Position numbers and translations under genes: made by a program
NCBI GenBank assembly: GCA_017435025.1
Contig: JAFSFU010000255.1
Coordinates: 1-9,217, forward strand
Reading direction: 5' to 3'
DNA: 9,217 nucleotides
From: Lachnospiraceae bacterium
Lineage (GTDB): Bacteria; Bacillota_A; Clostridia; Lachnospirales; Lachnospiraceae
Notes under the pieces: generated by a model
Told to the model about the DNA's origin: nothing
Databases searched by the model: none
The model's input: the letters and a program-made list of their open reading frames with translations, nothing else
Shown here: positions 1 through 5,614 of the stretch, piece after piece
Layout: the number at the start of each line of letters is the position of its first letter
How positions within the stretch are numbered: position 1 is the stretch's first letter

Positions 1-141
1 ATCCAGTGTCTGTTTTCCCAGCTGCTTCGCCCAACCGCTTCCGATTACAATAAACCATGCAGTCAGGTAGGAAAACGCTGTTACCAGCGCATCCAGAACC
101 ACATGGAACCGGTTCAGGCTCGATTGATTGTCTTTAATCAT
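1..141 (-). CDS. Probable polyprenyl-phosphate glycosyl-phosphotransferase (priming sugar transferase), N-terminal fragment
   Basis: Only the first 47 residues are visible; the gene runs off the left edge. It opens MIKDNQSSLNRFHVVLDALV and continues into a hydrophobic stretch (about residues 14-35) that would be the first membrane helix. This short polar leader followed by an LDALV-type helix resembles the N-terminus of bacterial sugar transferases that move a hexose-1-phosphate from a UDP-sugar onto undecaprenyl phosphate, the membrane step that starts exopolysaccharide repeat units. The catalytic domain lies outside the window, so the family call rests on N-terminal resemblance and on the glycosyltransferases just upstream. 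The start is the ATG at 141, preceded by a weak GGTG-type ribosome binding site. Another membrane protein of the same locus, such as a flippase, cannot be excluded. Confidence 0.6.
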   Translation of the reverse strand, partial: MIKDNQSSLNRFHVVLDALVTAFSYLTAWFIVIGSGWAKQLGKQTLD

Positions 142-305
142 ATTGTTTCACCAGTTTGTCTTTTTCAATCCTTCGTATCATTCAGTCCTGCGAAATCCAC
201 GCAAAACTCGATTCTATCAATAATAGTATACATGATACGGACTGATTTGGATATAAACGTTTTCTTAAGAATCACTAAGATTTTAATAAAACACAACCCT
301 ATGGG
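142..305 (-). other. AT-rich gap before the priming-transferase gene, weak promoter candidate
   Basis: This 164-bp gap holds no credible gene. On the minus strand there is a TATACT box (225-230) and an overlapping TATTAT, but no good -35 box at the right spacing, so a promoter is only possible. A short CCC-ATA-GGG hairpin just after the upstream stop codon (near 295-306) is followed by GTGTTTTATT; it is too short to call a terminator. The gap is long compared with the 13- and 19-bp spacers between the two upstream gene pairs, which suggests that the last gene may be separately controlled. Confidence 0.3.
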
Positions 306-1301
306 CTATTTTTTCTCTTTTTTTGCCTTTTGACGGGCAGCAAACTCATACACATAGACGATGGTTCCCCAGATCAGTTCCATCTGAATCTTCACTTCCT
401 CGGTGAAACGTCCCGGCAGATTTGGGACTTTTTTGCACTGTTTTCTTGTACGAAGTCCCTCCTTCAGTCCTGCCAGATAATCCTTTCCGAAACCACGTTT
501 CTTAAAGAACATATATTTTACAAAAATTCCGGCTGCAAGGCATGGGAAATTTAAGAGCACCTGCCAGGCCGCCATATTCTTATAATTCAGGTACACATTG
601 TTTCTGGCAGCCAGCTTCACCTTGAAGGCACTGTATTTTTCACCGTCGGCGCTGGTACCGCTGCCGACATGGTAAACCACTGCATCCGGACAATAAATAT
701 TGTCGTAACCATACAATTTAGCCCGGTATCCCACATCGATGTCTTCCAAATATGCGAAATGCATCGGATCAAAATACCCGATTTTCTCAAACACCTCGCG
801 TCGGTAGATCGCGGCACAGGCACAGGATGAAAAGATCCGGCAAGGACGGTCATACTTCTTCTCCGGACGTCCCACACCTCTTTGGTATGCCCAGCCCAGA
901 ACACTGTACATGTCACCGGCATCATCCATCAGTTCCGGTGCGTACATCTGCACCACTTTCGGGCTGACAGAAAAAATCTTCTCTGATCGTCCGATCGCCT
1001 TCTCGAGTTTTTCCACATACCGTTCATCCACCTCTGTATCATTGTTGAGCAAGATCACATACGGAGTTTCTGCCGCCTGAATGCCCACATTGACTGCACC
1101 GGTGAATCCGGTGTTCTCTTCAAGAAAAATGGATGGAATATCATGTTCCTTTAACCATTCCACACTGCCGTCGGTGGAGCCGTTATCCACCACCAGGATT
1201 TCAAAGTCCCTTACTGTCTGTTTTCTCAGAGCATTAAAACATGGCTCCATGAATTTCAGACCATTCCAGTTTGGAATTATGATCGTTGTACGTGCTTGCA
1301 T
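306..1301 (-). CDS. Family 2 glycosyltransferase, rhamnosyltransferase-like
   Basis: This 331-residue, probably cytoplasmic or membrane-associated GT-A enzyme would add one sugar from a nucleotide donor to the growing lipid-linked repeat unit. The GT2 fold is clear: IIIPNWNG at 7-14, VVDNGSTDGS at 37-46 for nucleotide binding, the metal-binding NND at 86-88 (the DxD equivalent) and the late acidic pair in LEDID at 185-189, which would hold the catalytic base. The YHVGSGT segment near 210-216 is common in rhamnosyltransferase-like members. A hydrophobic stretch around 246-265 and a lysine-rich tail (KAKKEKK) suggest membrane contact. The frame is open upstream to 1355, but that would overlap the preceding gene; the ATG at 1301 has a GGAAAGGAAA ribosome site and lies 19 bp after the previous stop. 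Donor and acceptor are not predictable. The family call is firm, the sugar is not. Confidence 0.93.
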   Translation of the reverse strand: MQARTTIIIPNWNGLKFMEPCFNALRKQTVRDFEILVVDNGSTDGSVEWLKEHDIPSIFLEENTGFTGAVNVGIQAAETPYVILLNNDTEVDERYVEKLEKAIGRSEKIFSVSPKVVQMYAPELMDDAGDMYSVLGWAYQRGVGRPEKKYDRPCRIFSSCACAAIYRREVFEKIGYFDPMHFAYLEDIDVGYRAKLYGYDNIYCPDAVVYHVGSGTSADGEKYSAFKVKLAARNNVYLNYKNMAAWQVLLNFPCLAAGIFVKYMFFKKRGFGKDYLAGLKEGLRTRKQCKKVPNLPGRFTEEVKIQMELIWGTIVYVYEFAARQKAKKEKK

Positions 1302-1315
1302 AGTTTCCTTTCCAC
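1302..1315 (-). promoter_or_regulatory. Ribosome binding site deciding the start at 1301
   Basis: On the minus strand GGAAAGGAAACT precedes the ATG at 1301. It lies in the 19-bp spacer after the upstream stop at 1321, so it supports this start over the in-frame ATG at 1355, which would sit inside the upstream gene. Confidence 0.6.
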
Positions 1316-1320
1316 TGCCG

Positions 1321-3516
1321 TTAATCCAACGACACTTCCAGTTTGTACGGTTCACCGATCGCTTCCTTTTTCAGATCACGCAGAGCGAAGTTGGACTTTC
1401 TCAGAGTCAGATTCGGATTATAATACGGGTCACCGTTTTTCAAAATATCCGGCCATCTCTTTGCGAAGGTTGCAATCTCTCGGTTAAAACGCGCAATCTT
1501 CTCCGGAGTATCCTCCAGACCTCTGGATTTGGACTCATAGTGGTGCAGAACCGCGTACGGTGCATATACCACTAATTTATCCTGGGCACGGACTTTCATA
1601 CAATAATCGATATCATTGAAGGCAACTGCCAGTTCTTCTGTAAAACCGCCTGCCTTTTCAAACACAGATTTTTTGCTCATCATACATGCTGCTGTCACAG
1701 CACTGTAATCCTGCGCACACATCGCGCGGTGGAAGTAACTGTTCTCCGCTTTGTGGAGACCAATGAATGTATGACCGGCAATTCCGCCGAAACCAACAAT
1801 GACTCCTGCATGCTGGATCGTATCATCTTCATAGAGAAGTCTGGCGCCCACAGCACCCACATCTTCTCTCTGACAGAATCCAAGCATCTCTTCCACGAAA
1901 TTCTCCGCGATCAGTTCAATATCATTGTTCATAAACAGAAGGTATTCGCCCTTCGCATGTTTTACACCAAAATTGTTGATGGCAGAATAGTTGAACTCTC
2001 TCTCCCAGTAAACCACGCGTACCTGCGGGAACTCCTTCTGAATCTTTTCATAATACTCGAAAGTCTTCGGATCGGTGCTGTTATTTTCCACCACAACAAA
2101 TTCCAGATTCTTATAAGTGCCTTGTGTAAGCATCGGTCGAATACAGTTGTCCAGATCCACTGTGTGATCTTTGTTTGGAATGATCACAGATACAAGGGGC
2201 TCTCCTAAAATCTTGAATGTAGTATGGTAGATGCCAAAGTCCACACCCTTTTCTACCTTTTCAGCCAGAATTCCCATACGGTCATAGTGAGCCATGATTG
2301 CACGGCTTCCTGCCTCAAATGCATACAGCTTGCTGGCCGGATTGCTGGCTGTGGAATCCTGGTGACAGCGCCAGTGATACAGCACCTTCGGAATATGGTG
2401 GATCTTCTTTGCACGCTCCGTGCAGCGGAAGATAAAGTCATAGTCCTGGGCACCGTCAAACTCCTGTCGGAATCCTCCCACCCAGTTGACCAGAACTTTC
2501 TTCACCACAAACAAATGACAGATATAGTTTACGCTGGTAAGCAGATCCGGGTTGAAATCCGGTTTGAAGTGCGGGTCAAACAGTGCGCCGCCGTCCATAT
2601 CCAGCTTATCTTCGTCGGAATACAGCACATCAATCTCCGGATCTTCATTGATGGCTTTCACACACTCATAGAGTGCATTCGGTGTCACCCGGTCATCATG
2701 GTCTGCCAGAACGATATAATCGCCGGTGGCCATATCCATCGCCGCATTGGTATTGCCTGCGATACCAAGGTTTTCACCCAGAATCTTATAGCGGATGCGG
2801 CTGTCCTTCTCCGCATATTTCTTCAGAACTTTCTCCACACTCTGTCCTGCCGGACTTCCGTCCGCGATACAGAGTTCCCAATTACCGTAAGTCTGGTCGA
2901 TAATGGAGTCGATCATCTCACGAAGATACTTCTCCGGAGTCTTCCATACCGGAATTACGATAGAAAATCTCGGATTCAGTTTGAATTTTTCTTCTCTCTG
3001 CGCTGCAATCTCCTCATCGGTCGGCTTGGTCAGACTCCACCACTCCGCATAGTCGTAATCATTGTCGAGGCCCTGCAGTTTATGCTTGGACTTTAAGTAC
3101 AAGGCCTTCAGGCCGTTCTCCTTAAAGAAGTCCCAAGCCACATGAACCGTCTCCATATTCATCAGATCTTTGATCTTCTGTTTTCTCTTGTGGGCTACAC
3201 TGGAGCGCTTTGCGATCAGATCCTCGTTGTATTTCACACGAAGCTTTCTTCCATCACCCATAATGACAAGGAAATAGTCTTTTCCGCGCTCGTACGGGAA
3301 CTGGATATCAAAGCCGAAATCTTTGTCGATCGTCTTCTTAAAATAAATCTGACTCACATCGTCTCTTCTTGTCGCCACATATTTATATTCAATCGGTTTG
3401 TGATTCGCATCCTCCACAGCAAAGCGAATTTGGGACTCCGGTGTCTTTCCAAGGGCCCAGCCGTTTAACTGAATGGAATTTTCTCTGATGCGCACCACGT
3501 CAACTTTATATTTCAT
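1321..3516 (-). CDS. Tandem two-domain family 2 glycosyltransferase with N-terminal accessory domain
   Basis: A 731-residue protein in three parts. Residues 1-105 are rich in alternating hydrophobic and charged residues and look like a beta-sandwich accessory domain; about 106-180 form a charged, partly helical linker. GT2 domain A starts at FSIVIPVWKTP (184-194), with DHDD at 272-275 as its metal site and DGAQDYDF at 354-361 in the acceptor/catalytic region. GT2 domain B starts at PLVSVIIPNKD (440-450), with VVVENNSTD at 474-482, NNDIE at 530-534 and FNDIDY at 633-638. Both domains keep their metal-binding acidic residues, so both are probably active. Such two-domain GT2 proteins add two sugars in succession, or alternate linkages, in rhamnan- and O-antigen-like polymers. 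The gene follows the upstream stop by 13 bp, with a GAGGAT ribosome site, so the pair is cotranscribed. Domain architecture is certain; linkage is unknown. Confidence 0.92.
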   Translation of the reverse strand: MKYKVDVVRIRENSIQLNGWALGKTPESQIRFAVEDANHKPIEYKYVATRRDDVSQIYFKKTIDKDFGFDIQFPYERGKDYFLVIMGDGRKLRVKYNEDLIAKRSSVAHKRKQKIKDLMNMETVHVAWDFFKENGLKALYLKSKHKLQGLDNDYDYAEWWSLTKPTDEEIAAQREEKFKLNPRFSIVIPVWKTPEKYLREMIDSIIDQTYGNWELCIADGSPAGQSVEKVLKKYAEKDSRIRYKILGENLGIAGNTNAAMDMATGDYIVLADHDDRVTPNALYECVKAINEDPEIDVLYSDEDKLDMDGGALFDPHFKPDFNPDLLTSVNYICHLFVVKKVLVNWVGGFRQEFDGAQDYDFIFRCTERAKKIHHIPKVLYHWRCHQDSTASNPASKLYAFEAGSRAIMAHYDRMGILAEKVEKGVDFGIYHTTFKILGEPLVSVIIPNKDHTVDLDNCIRPMLTQGTYKNLEFVVVENNSTDPKTFEYYEKIQKEFPQVRVVYWEREFNYSAINNFGVKHAKGEYLLFMNNDIELIAENFVEEMLGFCQREDVGAVGARLLYEDDTIQHAGVIVGFGGIAGHTFIGLHKAENSYFHRAMCAQDYSAVTAACMMSKKSVFEKAGGFTEELAVAFNDIDYCMKVRAQDKLVVYAPYAVLHHYESKSRGLEDTPEKIARFNREIATFAKRWPDILKNGDPYYNPNLTLRKSNFALRDLKKEAIGEPYKLEVSLD

Positions 3517-3529
3517 ATCGTATCCTCAA

Positions 3530-4489
3530 TTAATTGTTGTCCATTTCGGTCACCGCATCGAAATTGATACGCTCTTCTTCGATCACCAGCGGACGATGCA
3601 TCACTCTGGTATTGATGCTCATAATATACTCACCTACCAGACCGATAAAGAAAATCTGAACTGAGCCCAGGAAACACATGCCGATCAAAAGCGGTGCCAT
3701 ACCTGCTGCAAAACGGTCCCAGTAAAGCAGTTTCATGATCAGATAAACCAGAGCAACCACAAAACTTGCTCCGCTGCAGAATGCGCCGAAAAAAGTTGCA
3801 AGGCGCAGACCGACTTTTGTATAGGAAGTAAAGCTTAACATCGCCGCATCATACAAACGGAAGAAGTTGTTCTTCGTCACACCGGCACGGCGCTGCGGCT
3901 GCTCATACGGAATTTCTTTTCTCTTAAATCCCAGTTCCGCAACAATGCCGCGCAGGAACGGAGTCGGATCATCCAGATCACGAAGCACCTCAATAAACGC
4001 GCGGTCATAGAGACCGGAACCGGTAAAGTGCTCGATCTGTTCCACGTCGGACATCTTCCGAATCAGCTTATAGTAACAGCTGCGCAGCCAGTACATAAAC
4101 GGATTCTCTTTGCTGCTGGTCTTGATACCAATTACGATCTTGTAACCGTTCTCCCATTCATGTACATATTTCGGGATCAGTTCCACCGGATCCTGAAAGT
4201 CAGCCACCATGGAGATCACACAGTCACCTGTCACCTGTAAAATTCCGTAGTACGGGGAATTGAACTGACCGAAATTCTTCGCGTTAAAGATTGCCTTAAT
4301 CTTCGGATTTCCCGCACAAAGTTCACGGAGCAGCGGTCTTGTATTGTCAGTCGAATCATTGTCGATAAAAACCAGTTCGTAATCATACTGCGGCAGTTCA
4401 CGGGTAATGATATCAATGACTGCCTCACTGATCGGAACTACATTTTCTTCTTCGTTATAACATGGGATCAGAACACTGATTTTTTTCAT
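3530..4489 (-). CDS. Membrane-anchored family 2 glycosyltransferase (GtrB/DPM1-like polyprenyl-phosphate type)
   Basis: A 319-residue protein with a cytoplasmic GT-A domain and two C-terminal membrane helices, about 229-256 and 264-290. Visible motifs are SVLIPCYNEEENV (5-17), FIDNDSTDNT (41-50), NFGQ at 72-75 and the DxD-type DFQD at 97-100. The segment EQPQRRAGVTKNNF (196-209) matches the R-x-G-x-(S/T)-K region of this subfamily. Relatives such as GtrB, ArnC-like enzymes and dolichol-phosphate mannose synthase move a sugar from a nucleotide donor onto polyprenyl phosphate, making a membrane donor for later side-chain addition; others in polysaccharide loci act as ordinary chain-extending transferases. 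It is the first gene behind the internal promoter at 4532-4559. The start at 4489 has only a weak purine-rich ribosome site (AAGAAAAGAG). The substrate sugar cannot be read from the sequence. Confidence 0.92.
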   Translation of the reverse strand: MKKISVLIPCYNEEENVVPISEAVIDIITRELPQYDYELVFIDNDSTDNTRPLLRELCAGNPKIKAIFNAKNFGQFNSPYYGILQVTGDCVISMVADFQDPVELIPKYVHEWENGYKIVIGIKTSSKENPFMYWLRSCYYKLIRKMSDVEQIEHFTGSGLYDRAFIEVLRDLDDPTPFLRGIVAELGFKRKEIPYEQPQRRAGVTKNNFFRLYDAAMLSFTSYTKVGLRLATFFGAFCSGASFVVALVYLIMKLLYWDRFAAGMAPLLIGMCFLGSVQIFFIGLVGEYIMSINTRVMHRPLVIEEERINFDAVTEMDNN

Positions 4490-4531
4490 ATTGTAAGCGT
4501 CTCTTTTCTTTCTATAAACTTAACTTTTACA

Positions 4532-4559
4532 ATTTTAATGCAAAATCTGTATTTGTCAA
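4532..4559 (-). promoter_or_regulatory. Internal sigma-A-type promoter upstream of the glycosyltransferase genes
   Basis: On the minus strand a perfect TTGACA (4554-4559) is followed after 16 bp by TAAAAT (4532-4537), one mismatch from the -10 consensus. It lies in the 72-bp AT-rich gap between the dehydrogenase stop and the next start, about 43 bp upstream of that start. It would let the glycosyltransferases be transcribed apart from the two sugar-precursor genes. Confidence 0.6.
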
Positions 4560-4561
4560 CC

Positions 4562-5476
4562 TTAAGGATTCAGCATTTTCCGGATACCTGCAGCAAAATC
4601 CACCTGGGGATTCCAGCCGGTCACCCGCTTCAGCTTCGAAATATCAGGAATCAAATGAATCACACCCTCCGCATTTTCCGTGCGGGTCGCGTACGCGGCA
4701 GTTCCTGCTCCACCGCAGAGTTCGCGGATCTCTTCCACAAACTCCCGCAACGGTCTGGTGTCATCACCGGCCAGATTAAACACCGGGGTCTCATCTGCCA
4801 GACTCTCTTCCGGCACCTCCGCCAGTGCACACATGGCGCGGGCCAGATCATCAATATAGATAAAGTTCCACTGCTGGGTACACTGTCCCAGAGATAACGT
4901 CTCATTGTTCCGGAATGCTTTCAAACAGCTTTCCACTAGCGTCCAGGGATGGTCTCCCGGTCCGTATGCACTGAAGATTCTTGTATGCACATACCGGATT
5001 CCCAGTTCTCTGCACACGACCTCCCCTCGTTTTCGCATACTCAGCTTCGCCTCTCCGTATAAGGAGCGCGGCTCACAGAAACTTTCCTCATGCATCCGCG
5101 TCTTATGAAGCCCGTATTCTGCCTGGGAGCCGGAGAAGATAAAACGGGAACATCCCAGTTCCTTCGCAGCATATATGGTCTGAACCGCATCCTCCAGATT
5201 CTTTTCCTGCAGACTGCGATTGACTCTCGCATCACTGCCGGAACCTCCCCATCCAAAATGACAGAACACATCACAGTCTCCTGTAATCTTTTTCGGAAGA
5301 AGCTGCGGTTCGGAAAGATCGTTCTCCACAATCGTCAGACCTTCCTGCTCCGGGATCCGGTCCAGCTTTTTTGAATCCGGACGAACCACAGCAATCACTT
5401 CATGTCCACGATCCAACAATTCATTCACAGTGGCCGCACCGACAAAACTGGTGGCACCGGTAACAACAACACGCAT
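4562..5476 (-). CDS. NAD(P)-dependent epimerase/dehydratase family protein (extended short-chain dehydrogenase)
   Basis: A 304-residue extended SDR enzyme. The Rossmann fold opens with MRVVVTGATSFVGAA (nucleotide-binding TGxxxxxG at 7-14); the catalytic triad is visible as S115 within SGSQAEYG and the YGEAK motif with Y140 and K144. FSAYGPGDHPWTLVES (168-183) and the WNFIYIDD motif (203-210) are typical of enzymes acting on nucleotide-linked sugars. Such proteins reduce, epimerise or dehydrate the sugar of an NDP-hexose; relatives include the synthases of CDP-abequose and CDP-paratose. The neighbouring thiamine enzyme raises the option of a YerF-like reductase acting on a branched keto sugar; this is inference only. 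An upstream in-frame GTG (5494) is possible, but the ATG at 5476 has the better ribosome site (GGGAG, 8 bp upstream) and the methionine falls at the usual Rossmann start. Confidence 0.9.
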   Translation of the reverse strand: MRVVVTGATSFVGAATVNELLDRGHEVIAVVRPDSKKLDRIPEQEGLTIVENDLSEPQLLPKKITGDCDVFCHFGWGGSGSDARVNRSLQEKNLEDAVQTIYAAKELGCSRFIFSGSQAEYGLHKTRMHEESFCEPRSLYGEAKLSMRKRGEVVCRELGIRYVHTRIFSAYGPGDHPWTLVESCLKAFRNNETLSLGQCTQQWNFIYIDDLARAMCALAEVPEESLADETPVFNLAGDDTRPLREFVEEIRELCGGAGTAAYATRTENAEGVIHLIPDISKLKRVTGWNPQVDFAAGIRKMLNP

Positions 5477-5484
5477 CGCTTTTT

Positions 5485-5489
5485 CTCCC
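5485..5489 (-). promoter_or_regulatory. Ribosome binding site deciding the dehydrogenase start
   Basis: GGGAG on the minus strand stands 8 nt before the ATG at 5476. It overlaps the in-frame codons following the GTG at 5494 and so favours the shorter protein, which begins directly at the Rossmann strand. Confidence 0.65.
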
Positions 5490-5490
5490 A

Positions 5491-5613
5491 TCACGAGGCA
5501 CGACGATCATCCGCTCGCCATACCGTCCATTTTTTAAGAGCCGCCCGAAACAGCCCCTCAAGGGAGCTATCCGGACGGTCTGTCACAAGTCCGCCTCTGC
5601 GGACCATTCTCAT
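5491..5613 (-). CDS. Possible 40-residue small protein or gene remnant between thiamine enzyme and dehydrogenase
   Basis: An open frame starts 1 nt after the stop of the thiamine enzyme (TAG-A-ATG) and ends with TGA 14 nt before the dehydrogenase start. It encodes 40 residues beginning MRMVRRGGLVTDRPDSSLEG, rich in arginine, with a possible amphipathic stretch (LEGLFRAALKKW). Its composition is GC-rich (about 58% by hand count), unlike the AT-rich spacers elsewhere in the window. Against a real gene: no clear ribosome binding site, so translation would depend on coupling to the upstream stop, and I recognise no family. The same bases form strong inverted repeats, so an RNA structure may be the real selected feature. 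It could also be the tail of a lost gene. Confidence 0.25.
   Translation of the reverse strand: MRMVRRGGLVTDRPDSSLEGLFRAALKKWTVWRADDRRAS
5522..5604 (-). other. Potential structured RNA spacer (nested inverted repeats) within the operon
   Basis: In the minus-strand transcript a perfect 6-bp hairpin GTCCGC-AGAG-GCGGAC (5604-5589) is followed by a 7-bp pair ACCGTCC (5579-5573) and GGACGGT (5528-5522). The latter encloses a smaller stem, AGCTCC (5568-5563) with GGGGCT (5557-5552), loop CTTGA. One inner pair is a U-G wobble that works only in the operon-sense RNA. No T-run follows either stem, so these are not standard terminators. They could stabilise or process the message between the thiamine enzyme and the dehydrogenase. 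Confidence 0.35.
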
Positions 5614-5614
5614 T

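Noticed and set aside
291..310. AGCCC-ATA-GGGTT hairpin followed by GTGTTTTATT after the last glycosyltransferase stop.
   Set aside because: Stem is only about five pairs including a wobble, and the T-run is broken; too weak to call a terminator.
2224..3096. Long plus-strand frame (290 codons) opposite the tandem glycosyltransferase.
   Set aside because: Antisense shadow with no recognisable motif; the opposite strand has two complete GT2 domains.
5302..5494. Longer dehydrogenase start at the GTG (5494).
   Set aside because: The ATG at 5476 has GGGAG at 8 nt and puts methionine at the Rossmann start; the extra six residues include the ribosome site itself.
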